Shown: positions 51,719 through 60,335 of the stretch, one piece after another
Layout: the number at the start of each line of letters is the position of its first letter
How positions within the stretch are numbered: the first letter of the stretch is position 1
NCBI GenBank assembly: GCA_964386565.1
Contig: CAYLRU010000011.1
Coordinates: forward strand, 1-64,000
Length of the DNA stretch: 64,000 nt
Direction of reading: 5' to 3'
Source of the DNA: CAYLRU01 sp964386565
GTDB lineage: Bacteria > Desulfobacterota > Desulfobacteria > Desulfobacterales > UBA5616
Position numbers and translations under genes: made by a program
The notes under the pieces: generated by a model
The model's input: only the letters and a program-made list of their open reading frames with translations
Databases searched by the model: none
What the model was told of the DNA's origin: nothing

Positions 51719-54700
51719 CTAATCAAACAACAACTGCTTCTTAATCCCGAGTTTTTTCATCTTTGAGTACAGGGTATTGGGATGGACGTTTAAAAACTCG
51801 GCAGCGCCGCCCTTGCCATGAATGACACCCGAGGTTTTCTTCAGTGCACGGATGATATGCCGACGCTCATTCTCTTCCAGAGACACGATTTGGATTTTCG
51901 TCTTTTCCTCAATATCCGCTTTTTTCAGCTCCGGCATTTTAAATCGCGATCCGGAACTCAATATGGCACCCCTTTCGATCACATTTTCCAGTTCCCGCAC
52001 ATTTCCCGGCCAGTTATAAGTGACCAGTTTTTTCATATCCGTTTCAGATATTCTCATGTCCGGTCTTTTCAGTTTTTTTTCATAGATTTTGAGGAAGTAA
52101 TACGCAAGCAGAGGGATATCCTCTTTTCTCTCTCTCAGGGGCGGAACATGAATGGGAAAAACATTCAGCCGGTAGTACAGATCTTCCCTGAACCTATTAC
52201 CGTTTACATCATTGAGCAAATCCCGATTTGTCGCCGCTATCAGGCGGAAGTCGGAATGAATCGTCTTTCTTCCCCCCAGGCGCTCGAATTCCTTGCTCTG
52301 CAATACCCTTAACAGACGGACCTGAACATCCATTGAAATTTCACCGATTTCGTCAAGAAAGATGGTGCCTTTATTGGCCAGTTCGAATCTTCCGATACGC
52401 TGTTGGATTGCACCGGTAAAGGCCCCTTTTTCATGTCCGAACAATTCGCTGGCAATCAACGTTTCGGGAAATGCACTGCAATTGACGCGGATAAACGGTT
52501 TATCTTTCCGTCTGCTCCGGCGATGTATCGCCCTGGCCACCAGTTCCTTGCCCACACCGGTTTCACCTGAAATAAGGATATTGGAATCCGTGTCGGCGAC
52601 CTGTATGACCTTTGAAATCACCTCTTTGACGGCCAGACTTTCCCCGACGATTTCCTCGAAATGATGAACTTCAATTTGCTGTTCTTCATAATACTGATTT
52701 TCCTGTCTGAGCGTTTCATTGAGAGAACGAATTTCTTCATAGGCCCTGGCATTGTCCATGGCAATGGCGGCCTGAGCCGCAAAATAGGAAAGAATTTCAA
52801 GATCCGTTTCCTTGAACCGGCTGTTGAAAAACCGGTTGTCATGGTACAGCACCCCCACGACGTTACCACGGATTTTCATGGGAACGCAGATACAATTCCG
52901 GATGGCATGTCGCCGACGGGCATCGGTATCACCTGTCGGATCACGGTTCAGAATCAGCCCTTTCTCCGTGGTAAATGTTTTGGTGATCATCTTCATGGAT
53001 TCCCTAAAACCCGGATGCCTGACATCGCCTTCATTTAAATTGGTTGCCGCCCGAAGAACCGGTCTGGAAGGAGATATTTCCTTTTCCAAAAGAAATATGG
53101 CGCCGCGTTCAGCACCGGTAATGCGATTGGCTGTTGAAATAATATGCCGCGCCAATTCCCTGTTATCCCGGATCATCACCAGTTCCTGCCCGAGCTTTAT
53201 CATTTCTTTAAAAAGGTTTTTTTCGTCGCGCCGGTTCCTGCATAAAAATCGCAAATCTTCGGGAATCAAATAATCCCCGTAAATTTCAACATCCGTCGCA
53301 ATCTTTGCAATAGCTCTTCTTGCCTTCTTTTCATTTCCGATCAGAAGATATTCTCTTGCAAGCTCAACCCGGGTTTTCGCAAGCTGCGTTCTGTAACCGG
53401 CTTCGGTTAGCCACTTGACCGACAACATCAGGGATTTGATAATGTTTTCATGGGGTCGCCCTTCCTGACGGAGAAAAAGTGCCTGGTAACGGTACGCCGT
53501 CCCCCTGTTTCGAATGTCCCGGCTGACGATGGCACGCCGAATTTCCTTGTCAAAGGAAAAATCTGCAAGGCAGGTCGTCCCGTCCTGCTGCATGCGCCAG
53601 TAAAGTTCGAGAAGATTAAAAAGCTGGTAGGTTTCAAAATTGATTTCTTTGCACAATTGCAGGCATGCTGTCAGGCTGTCCGCTGCTTTTTTCACCTCGC
53701 CCTTCCGGATGTAGGCAACCGCCATGGCATCAAGGCACAAGACCAATGTTATATAATGGGGAGCGGTAGCAGCCTTTTCCCGTGCTTCGACCAAATATTC
53801 CAGTGCCTTATCCATCTGATTGACTTCAAGCAGCATCCATCCGATGGCAAGGGACAGCGTGCTTTCCACGTAAAGGTCCCCTTTGTTCTTATTATCGTTG
53901 TATAACGCATCCAGCATTCCCATGCCCTGGGTTAAGTCCCCCGTGTAACCGTAAGCGCATCCGGTAACAAACGCGGCATGAATCGATGTTCTCGTTTTGG
54001 GGTATTTTGCCACCTCTGGCGCGATTTCTTCATAATTTTGGACCACCTCCCTGAATCTGCCCTGGTAGAAAAGAAAAAGAGAGGTAAACGCGTTGGCCGA
54101 CTGCCTCAGCAAGGGATCATTCAAATTCTTGGCAATGGTCCATCCCCGATTGAAATGACGAAACGCACTTTTAAAATTAAACAGCATCCAGTCCGTCATG
54201 GCCAAATGCATTTCCAGCATCGCCAAGAGTACATGGTTATCGCGCTTTTGTGCCCTTGTGATGGCCTCATTCAATGCCGATGTGACGGATCTGAGATCGG
54301 GCTCGGCATCGGAAACCCGCGAATATCCCATGGCAGCGTCGAAAACAAGCCGGTCCGCTTCTTCGCTCTTGTTTTTATTCAGATCCTTGATGACCTTCCG
54401 GTAGCACTGGATGGCTTTTTTATGATGATTGTTTCTGCGATAGTGATCGCCGGCTTTTAACAGCCACCGGCATCCGTCCATATTATTTTCCGCTTTCAAC
54501 AGATGATTTGTCATGGTCTCCATGACATCGGCTTCTTCAACCGATTCTTTTAAGAAGATATCCACCAGGCGTTTTTTTAAACGCTTTTTTTCATCCGTCG
54601 CCAGCATGGATTGAAATGCAATTCGTTTTCCATTGTCCTTGAAGATGTACCGGGCAACCCCTTCTTTCATCAAAATCCCCTGGTCAACCCCCTGCTCGAC

Positions 54701-54835
54701 GGACAACAGGATCTTTTCAACCCTTGCACCTGTCAATTCAAGAAGCCAGTCAATGGAAATCCACCCTTCAAAAAGCGCGGCAACTGCCAGGATATAATCT
54801 GAATTTTTAATATTGAGGGTCGCATGGTCTGGCAT
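51719..54835 (-). CDS. Sigma-54-dependent transcriptional activator with TPR sensor and GAF domains
   Basis: About 1,038 aa. The N-terminal ~500 residues form a winged-helix-like start and TPR-type repeats as in MalT/STAND sensors (but no NTPase domain is visible). A GAF domain follows (LARHIISTANRITGAERGAI). The AAA+ module has Walker A GETGVGKELVARAIH, the sigma-54 contact loop GAFTGA, Walker B GTIFLDEIGEI. The C-terminal Fis-type HTH is GGAAEFLNVHPNTLYSKM. It activates sigma-54 RNA polymerase. A near-perfect -24/-12 promoter lies 190 bp away in the divergent direction. ATG 54835 (CCGGAGTCAGCC) preferred to 54904. Confidence 0.93.
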   Translation of the reverse strand: MPDHATLNIKNSDYILAVAALFEGWISIDWLLELTGARVEKILLSVEQGVDQGILMKEGVARYIFKDNGKRIAFQSMLATDEKKRLKKRLVDIFLKESVEEADVMETMTNHLLKAENNMDGCRWLLKAGDHYRRNNHHKKAIQCYRKVIKDLNKNKSEEADRLVFDAAMGYSRVSDAEPDLRSVTSALNEAITRAQKRDNHVLLAMLEMHLAMTDWMLFNFKSAFRHFNRGWTIAKNLNDPLLRQSANAFTSLFLFYQGRFREVVQNYEEIAPEVAKYPKTRTSIHAAFVTGCAYGYTGDLTQGMGMLDALYNDNKNKGDLYVESTLSLAIGWMLLEVNQMDKALEYLVEAREKAATAPHYITLVLCLDAMAVAYIRKGEVKKAADSLTACLQLCKEINFETYQLFNLLELYWRMQQDGTTCLADFSFDKEIRRAIVSRDIRNRGTAYRYQALFLRQEGRPHENIIKSLMLSVKWLTEAGYRTQLAKTRVELAREYLLIGNEKKARRAIAKIATDVEIYGDYLIPEDLRFLCRNRRDEKNLFKEMIKLGQELVMIRDNRELARHIISTANRITGAERGAIFLLEKEISPSRPVLRAATNLNEGDVRHPGFRESMKMITKTFTTEKGLILNRDPTGDTDARRRHAIRNCICVPMKIRGNVVGVLYHDNRFFNSRFKETDLEILSYFAAQAAIAMDNARAYEEIRSLNETLRQENQYYEEQQIEVHHFEEIVGESLAVKEVISKVIQVADTDSNILISGETGVGKELVARAIHRRSRRKDKPFIRVNCSAFPETLIASELFGHEKGAFTGAIQQRIGRFELANKGTIFLDEIGEISMDVQVRLLRVLQSKEFERLGGRKTIHSDFRLIAATNRDLLNDVNGNRFREDLYYRLNVFPIHVPPLRERKEDIPLLAYYFLKIYEKKLKRPDMRISETDMKKLVTYNWPGNVRELENVIERGAILSSGSRFKMPELKKADIEEKTKIQIVSLEENERRHIIRALKKTSGVIHGKGGAAEFLNVHPNTLYSKMKKLGIKKQLLFD

Positions 54836-55173
54836 GGCTGACTCCGGAAATAAGAACAGCGTTACAAGAAATTTGTCGGCGATCGCCGTCAGTTTTTCCG
54901 GCATTATTAACCACTGAATATCGTCATGTCAACATTATAAAGTGGCCTTTATCATCTCCAGCTTAATCCGGGATCGCTATAACGTATTGTTTTTAAATCT
55001 GTTCTTACCATTTATTCATAATGGCACACTGCTTGCAGATGATAATTTATGCAGATTCACGGACCGGTAAAATTACATGCCGGCCCGGTTCATGCGCGGT
55101 TTTCTGCGTGTCCGGGCAAATAACGCAACAACATCAGAAACGGTTTCAAAACCTCTTCCAGGAAAACGAAAGA
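54836..55173. other. Divergent control region with sigma-54 promoter and 5' leader
   Basis: About 340 bp between the activator gene and the catabolic operon. It holds the -24/-12 promoter at 55022-55037 and a predicted leader of about 125 nt from roughly 55048. Activator binding sites should lie upstream of 55022; I could not identify a clear palindrome. Confidence 0.6.
55022..55037 (+). promoter_or_regulatory. Sigma-54 (-24/-12) promoter
   Basis: TGGCACACTGCTTGCA matches the consensus TGGCACG-N4-TTGCW at every defined position but one, with exactly ten bases between the GG and GC. Transcription would start near 55048 and run into the STAS-like/acyl-CoA dehydrogenase/carboxylase operon. The divergent gene at 51719-54835 encodes a sigma-54 activator, the obvious regulator. 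Confidence 0.85.
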
Positions 55174-55509
55174 ATGCTTCATATTGAAGATAAAAGTCTT
55201 AAAAAGGGATTTACGGATCTGAAGGTTGACGGAATTCTGAATGCTTCGTCTCTGCCGACATTAAGAAAAATCATTGAAAAAAAACTGTCGGACAAAAAAA
55301 AAGTCCGCCTTCAACTGTCCGGCATCATTCACTGTGACCGAAATGGAATACATTTTCTCAGGCAATATCAGGATAAGGTCGTCCTGGACGGCATGTCCGA
55401 ATTCCTGAGGATGGAAATGCGAACAAAAATCGGTGACCCGGACAAAAAAAGATCAGACGGGAATGAAACCCGGCTGCGGCCGGACCCGCGGAAAGCGAGG
55501 AAAAAATGA
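55174..55509 (+). CDS. STAS-like small protein at the head of the carboxylase operon
   Basis: A 111-aa protein; residues ~10-85 look like a STAS-type fold (TDLKVDGILNASSLPTLRKI, KKVRLQLSGIIHCDRNGIHF, SEFLRMEMR), followed by a very basic tail (RLRPDPRKARKK). There is no anti-sigma kinase nearby. The frame is open from 55021, but that ATG lies inside the sigma-54 promoter, so I use the ATG at 55174 preceded by AGGAAAACGAAAG. Its stop overlaps the next start (ATGA), so it is translationally coupled to the dehydrogenase. Role unknown; perhaps regulatory. Confidence 0.7.
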   Translation: MLHIEDKSLKKGFTDLKVDGILNASSLPTLRKIIEKKLSDKKKVRLQLSGIIHCDRNGIHFLRQYQDKVVLDGMSEFLRMEMRTKIGDPDKKRSDGNETRLRPDPRKARKK

Positions 55510-56657
55510 GAAGTGACATACATTTTAACAAGGACCATGAGCTTGTAAGAAAATCCGTCAGAGATTTTGTGAATAAGGAAATCAACCCTTATGTGGATGA
55601 ATGGGAAGAAGCCGGAATCGTTCCCCTCAAGAAACTGTTTAAAAAGATGGGGGATCTCGGTTTTCTCGGCATCCGCTACGATCCGAAGTACGGTGGTCAG
55701 GGACTGGATTACTGGTATGAAACGGTTTTTCTGGAAGAACTGGGACACATTCGTGCTGCAGGTCTTTGGATCGCGATATCCGTTCAGACCAACATGGCCA
55801 CCCCGGCCATAGATGAGTTCGGAAGTGAATATTTAAAGGATAAATACCTCCGGGGCGCCATCTCCGGAGAACTGGTCGGTGCAATCGCCGTGACGGAACC
55901 GTGCGCGGGTTCGGATGTGGCGGCACTTCAGAGTAGGGCCAAAAAAGAAGGGGATTACTACATCCTCAATGGTTCAAAGATCTTCATCACCAATGGCACA
56001 CAGGCTGATTTTTATACCTTGTTGGCCCGAACCAGCGATGCCCCCGGCGCTCATTCCTTCAGCCTTTTCGTCGTTCCCGGGGATTTGCCGGGTATTCAGA
56101 TCAGCCGCAAGCTGGAAAAATTGGGGGTCTGGTGCAGTGATACAGCGGAAATTTTTTTTGACAACGTAAAAATTCCAGCGGAGAACCTTATCGGCGAGGA
56201 AGGGGAAGGCTTTATCTACCAGATGAAACAATTCCAGCATGAGCGGTTTTCCCTGCTGCCACCTACCTACATCTCCGCTTACAACATTATCGACATGACG
56301 GTTGCTTACCTTAAAGAACGGGTGGTGTTCGGCCGACCGCTGATCAAAAAACAGGCGCTGCAGCATCAACTGGTTGATTGGCTGACCGAAATCGAGTGCC
56401 TGCGGCAGCTCACCTATGCAATCGTTCGTATCAAAATGGCCGGCCTGGATGCCACCAAACAGATCTCGATGGGCAAGCTGTATGCCGGCCGGATTTTCAG
56501 CAAAATCGTAGCCGGATGTCTCAGGATGCACGGCGGGATGGGATTCATGAAGGAAATGCTCATATCAAGGTACTACAGGGACTCCATCGGCCTGAGTATC
56601 GGCGGCGGTGCAGATGAGGTCATGAGGGATGTGATTGCAAAATTGGAAGGCTTTTAA
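55506..56657 (+). CDS. Acyl-CoA dehydrogenase (citronellyl/isovaleryl-CoA dehydrogenase-like)
   Basis: A 383-aa flavoenzyme: KSVRDFVNKEINPYVDEWEE, IAVTEPCAGSDVAALQ, LNGSKIFITNGTQADF, LGVWCSDTAEIFF, VVFGRPLIKKQALQHQL, RMHGGMGFMKEMLISRYYRD, and SIGGGADEVMRDVIAKL. The C-terminal MCAD Glu is missing, while FQHERFS supplies a Glu in the isovaleryl-type position. In Liu/Atu pathways this enzyme makes the 2-enoyl-CoA that biotin carboxylase then carboxylates, as the gene order here suggests (AtuD/LiuA role). The ATGA overlap links it to the preceding gene. Confidence 0.92.
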   Translation: MRSDIHFNKDHELVRKSVRDFVNKEINPYVDEWEEAGIVPLKKLFKKMGDLGFLGIRYDPKYGGQGLDYWYETVFLEELGHIRAAGLWIAISVQTNMATPAIDEFGSEYLKDKYLRGAISGELVGAIAVTEPCAGSDVAALQSRAKKEGDYYILNGSKIFITNGTQADFYTLLARTSDAPGAHSFSLFVVPGDLPGIQISRKLEKLGVWCSDTAEIFFDNVKIPAENLIGEEGEGFIYQMKQFQHERFSLLPPTYISAYNIIDMTVAYLKERVVFGRPLIKKQALQHQLVDWLTEIECLRQLTYAIVRIKMAGLDATKQISMGKLYAGRIFSKIVAGCLRMHGGMGFMKEMLISRYYRDSIGLSIGGGADEVMRDVIAKLEGF

Positions 56658-56771
56658 AAGACAAAAAGTGAGGAGGTTATGAGTTTGGGTTATGGGTGAA
56701 TGGTGAAGAACTAAAAATCTGCTGCAAGTACCGGTTACGGATCACTGATAATGTAAAAGGAGGTTCCCAAA

Positions 56772-58325
56772 ATGGGCCAATGGATGGATGGATATTTGAA
56801 AAAACTGGAAAAAGTTCGTCAGGAAGGCCTGGAAGGCGGTGGAGAAAAACGTATCCAGGTCCAACATGACCTGGGAAAACTGACGGCCCGGGAGCGGATC
56901 GATCTGCTGGCTGATCCGGGTTCCTTTGAAGAACTCGGAACCCTGGTTCGGGAGAACACTCTCCACGGCCAGGAAGGCGGCGACCTCCCCAGTCCGGGAG
57001 ACGGGGTCGTCATGGGACTTGCCCGGATAAACAACCGCCAGGTCATGATCTATGCAACGGACTTCACGGTGATGTCCGGCGCCATCGGAGACCAGGGGGC
57101 CTGGAAGATGGCCGAACTGGTGAAGATGGCCGGCCAAGAGCAGGTGCCCATCATCGGCATCTGGGATTCGGCCGGCTCACGTATCGGTATAAAGGACGGT
57201 TCCATCGGCCAGCACGGACTGGCGCGGCTGGTACAAAACTACTGCCACTATTCCGGTGTCATTCCCCGGATATCTCTGGTATTAGGCCCCTGCACAGGGC
57301 CTTGGGCCCAGGTGCCGGTACTGTCCGACTTTCTCATTATGAACGAAAATACCGGCTTTCTGTGGTGGGGTGGTGATAAACAGACGGAAGATGCCGGCGG
57401 TTCCGACTTTCACATGGTAAAATCCGGGCAGTGCCACCTGATCGCCGAAAGCGACGAAGATGCCATTGATAAAGTCAAATCACTCCTGCAGTTTATTCCT
57501 CAGAATTGCTGGGAAAAACCAGCCGCCATAGCACCCACGGATGATCCCCGGCGGTATGAAGAGTCCCTCATCGACGTCATGCCCGACGATGTCAAATTCA
57601 CTTACGACATTCACGACATCATTACCCTGATTGCGGATAACGGTGAGTTCTTCGAACTCCAGGAAGATTATGCCCCAAACATGTTTACGGGATTCGCCCG
57701 CTTCAACGGAATGGTCGCAGGCATCGCGGCCAGCAACCCGGAGGAACTCAGCGGCATCATGGAGCCGGATTCCTCTGACAAGTATGACCGGTTCATCATG
57801 TTTTTGGATGCGTTTAATATTCCTCTGATCACCATGTCCGACACAACGGCGTTTCCCCCGGGAGACCGGTGGGAACGCATGGGTGTTATCCGGCACGGTG
57901 CCAAGAATCTCCATGGTTACTCCCACCTGACCTGCCCCAAAGTAACCATTGTTTTGCGCCGATCCTACGGCGGTTCGAATATTGTCATGGGGTGCAGCGG
58001 CATGGGACCGGATTTTCTCTATGGATGGCCCACCGCCGAATTCGCCCCTACCGGACCGGAAATGATGGTCAACGCCGTGTTTCACAAAGAACTGGCAAAG
58101 GCCAGGGAAGACGGTAATTTCGAGGAAATGTACAATTTCCTGGTGGGTAAGATAAGGGACATGTACAGCGTCATGACATTGGGCAAATCCTATACAGACT
58201 GGTATACCGTGCACGAGGTCATCGATCCCAGGGAAACCCGTTTGCGAATCATCAACGCCCTGCATGCCTCGGCCAACAAACATGAAGAAGTACCGGACAA
58301 GCGAAGGTATATTAAACCTGCATAA
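56772..58325 (+). CDS. Acyl-CoA carboxylase carboxyltransferase subunit, paralogue 1
   Basis: A 517-aa carboxyltransferase (biotin-dependent acyl-CoA carboxylase beta type): GKLTARERIDLLADPGSFEE, GDGVVMGLARINNRQVMIYA, IIGIWDSAGSRIG, DDVKFTYDIHDIITLIADNG, and the C-terminal LRRSYGGSNIVMG...DFLYGWPTAE. The first oxyanion motif, normally CTAGGAYVPAM as in MccB, is here Cys174-TGPWAQVPVL: the Gly pair is lost and a Pro inserted. The second motif, Y399-GGS, is kept. The protein seems half-active alone and may need paralogue 2. AGGAGG precedes the ATG. Confidence 0.92.
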   Translation: MGQWMDGYLKKLEKVRQEGLEGGGEKRIQVQHDLGKLTARERIDLLADPGSFEELGTLVRENTLHGQEGGDLPSPGDGVVMGLARINNRQVMIYATDFTVMSGAIGDQGAWKMAELVKMAGQEQVPIIGIWDSAGSRIGIKDGSIGQHGLARLVQNYCHYSGVIPRISLVLGPCTGPWAQVPVLSDFLIMNENTGFLWWGGDKQTEDAGGSDFHMVKSGQCHLIAESDEDAIDKVKSLLQFIPQNCWEKPAAIAPTDDPRRYEESLIDVMPDDVKFTYDIHDIITLIADNGEFFELQEDYAPNMFTGFARFNGMVAGIAASNPEELSGIMEPDSSDKYDRFIMFLDAFNIPLITMSDTTAFPPGDRWERMGVIRHGAKNLHGYSHLTCPKVTIVLRRSYGGSNIVMGCSGMGPDFLYGWPTAEFAPTGPEMMVNAVFHKELAKAREDGNFEEMYNFLVGKIRDMYSVMTLGKSYTDWYTVHEVIDPRETRLRIINALHASANKHEEVPDKRRYIKPA

Positions 58326-58475
58326 GCACCAGGCATATTCCATGTTGCATTCAGGATGATGCCACGACGGCAAGGGGAAAGCGACACAGGTGTACATTAC
58401 GGTAAATCGGGGAGCCGACGACACATCCGCCGCAGGTAGCGACTGAATGCAGATTTTGAAACCAGGAGACAAATC

Positions 58476-60032
58476 ATGGGAAACAAAATGCAAGAAGCCA
58501 TACAAAAATACAGGGATATTCAGGCAAAAAACCTTCTGGGCGGCGGCCAGAAACATATCGACCGTCAGCACGGCCGGGGGAAACTCACCGCACGGGAACG
58601 GGTGGACATCCTGCTGGATCCCGGCAGCTTCAGGGAAATCGGTTCCTGCGTGGGGGCTACATCTGTCCGTGTTGACGGACGCCGGGTGGACGCGCCCTGC
58701 GACGGCGCCGTCGTGGGAACGGGAAAGGTTAATGGACGGCCGATCATGCTCTATGCACCGGATTTCACCGTCCTGGGGGGATCCACCGGTCATCAGCATC
58801 TGTTAAAATTCGTTCACGGTCTTAAACAGGCGGCAAGGTGGGGCATCCCCGTAGTCAACCTGCTGGACTCATCAGGAGGCCGCCTGGGCTACCAGGATGT
58901 TCACTATGCCGGTGTTGACTGGATGTTTCGGCTGGAATCCCTTTATTCCGGTCTTATTCCCCAAATCACCGTTCTCATGGGGCCCTGCATCGCCGGCGGG
59001 GCGTATCTGCCCACCTTGTGCGATTTTCTGTTCATGAGCCGGGTTTCAGCAAACCTGTGGATCGCCGGACCCCGCCAAGGTGAAACCGCCACCAAGGAAA
59101 AAATCGATCGCGAGATCGGAAGTGCGGACTATCACATGGAGATAAGCGGTACCTGCGATTATGTGGGAAAAGACGATGAAGACGCCATTCTCAAATGCCG
59201 GGAACTGTTAAGATACCTGCCGCAAAACTGCCGGGAAAAGCCGCCCGATTGGGAGACAACGGATGATTTGAACCGGGAGACGCCTGAACTCGAAAAAATG
59301 GTTCCGGATGACTTTAACCGCACGTACGACATGCATGACGTTATCCGCAGCATCGTTGATGACGGGGACTTCCTGGAGATAAAGGATAAATACGCCCGGC
59401 AGCTCATTACCTGCTTTGCCCGTTTCAACGGTAAAGTTGTGGGTATCGTCGCGAACAATCCCGGGTATCCGGGAAGCATTCTTGAAATAAACCCCTGCGA
59501 CAAGTATTACCGTTTTCTCCAGACACTGGACGCCTATAACATTCCCCTGGTCAACCTGGTGGACACCCCGCCTGTGGTGCCGGGCGAATCCCAGGAAACA
59601 GTAGGCCTTATTCGCCATATCGGAAAAATCACCGAAGTCTATGCCACGGCAACGGTTCCGAAAATCGGTATCGTTCTCCGCGAGGCCTATGCAGATGCCG
59701 GCAGCCTGATCATGGGCGGTCAAAAAGGCCTTGGCGCGGATTACACCTTTGCCTGGCCTATTGGCCGATTTGGTGTAGAAGCTTCAACCGTTGATTATCG
59801 GCAGGTCTACGGACGGGGCATCGAGGATAACGCCTATGAGAAATACCTGTATCGGTCCCGGGAGAAAGTGGATGTGTTTGATGCTGCCTACAGCAGTTCG
59901 GCCCAGGTGGTTGATGAAATTATTGAGCCAAAGGATACGCGGAAAAGGATCATCGAGGCCCTCGACATTACCCGGAACAAGCAGGAAAAACTGCCGGCCC
60001 GGGCCAAGATGCATGGGGCAGGTCCGACATAA
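58476..60032 (+). CDS. Acyl-CoA carboxylase carboxyltransferase subunit, paralogue 2
   Basis: A 518-aa carboxyltransferase sharing the fold of its neighbour (GKLTARERVDILLDPGSFRE, CDGAVVGTGKVNGRPIMLYA, VVNLLDSSGGRLG, DDFNRTYDMHDVIRSIVDDG). Here the first oxyanion motif is canonical (C171-IAGGAYLPTL), but the second reads Y405-ADAGSLIMGG, losing the Gly pair seen in PccB-like YGGAYDVM. This is the mirror image of paralogue 1. Active sites of this family form between the N-domain of one subunit and the C-domain of the other, so a mixed oligomer could have complete sites. Preceded by AGGAGA at the ATG. Confidence 0.92.
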   Translation: MGNKMQEAIQKYRDIQAKNLLGGGQKHIDRQHGRGKLTARERVDILLDPGSFREIGSCVGATSVRVDGRRVDAPCDGAVVGTGKVNGRPIMLYAPDFTVLGGSTGHQHLLKFVHGLKQAARWGIPVVNLLDSSGGRLGYQDVHYAGVDWMFRLESLYSGLIPQITVLMGPCIAGGAYLPTLCDFLFMSRVSANLWIAGPRQGETATKEKIDREIGSADYHMEISGTCDYVGKDDEDAILKCRELLRYLPQNCREKPPDWETTDDLNRETPELEKMVPDDFNRTYDMHDVIRSIVDDGDFLEIKDKYARQLITCFARFNGKVVGIVANNPGYPGSILEINPCDKYYRFLQTLDAYNIPLVNLVDTPPVVPGESQETVGLIRHIGKITEVYATATVPKIGIVLREAYADAGSLIMGGQKGLGADYTFAWPIGRFGVEASTVDYRQVYGRGIEDNAYEKYLYRSREKVDVFDAAYSSSAQVVDEIIEPKDTRKRIIEALDITRNKQEKLPARAKMHGAGPT

Positions 60033-60056
60033 CAAAAATTTGGGGAGAAAAAATCA

Positions 60057-60320
60057 ATGAATACTCAAAAAGAAGGCAAAAAAATCGAAGTTCGTGCGCC
60101 CATGGCCGGTGTGTTTTATCGCAAACCCGCTCCGGATCAGCCGCCATATGTGGAAGTGGGTGATACGGTAAAGAAAAAACAGGTTCTGGCCCTGCTGGAA
60201 ACCATGAAAGTATTCCAGAAAATCAAGTCGCCGGTCAAAGGACAAATAATTGAAATTGTGGCTGAAAGCGAACAGCCCGTAAAAGACGGTGATCTCATGT
60301 TCATCATTCAAGCCGGGTGA
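60057..60320 (+). CDS. Biotin carboxyl carrier protein
   Basis: An 87-aa biotinyl/lipoyl domain (VRAPMAGVFYRKPAPDQPPY, LALLETMKVFQKIKSPVKG, KDGDLMFIIQAG). Lys51 in ETMKV is the predicted biotin site; the standard E(A/S)MKM/L has changed to ETMKV, but Met-Lys remains. The P-A-P hinge region resembles acetyl-CoA carboxylase carriers. Separate from the carboxylase subunit, unlike AtuF/LiuD where both are fused. It shuttles carboxybiotin between the biotin carboxylase downstream and the carboxyltransferase pair upstream. Confidence 0.92.
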   Translation: MNTQKEGKKIEVRAPMAGVFYRKPAPDQPPYVEVGDTVKKKQVLALLETMKVFQKIKSPVKGQIIEIVAESEQPVKDGDLMFIIQAG

Positions 60321-60335
60321 TCCAAAGGAGACGGT

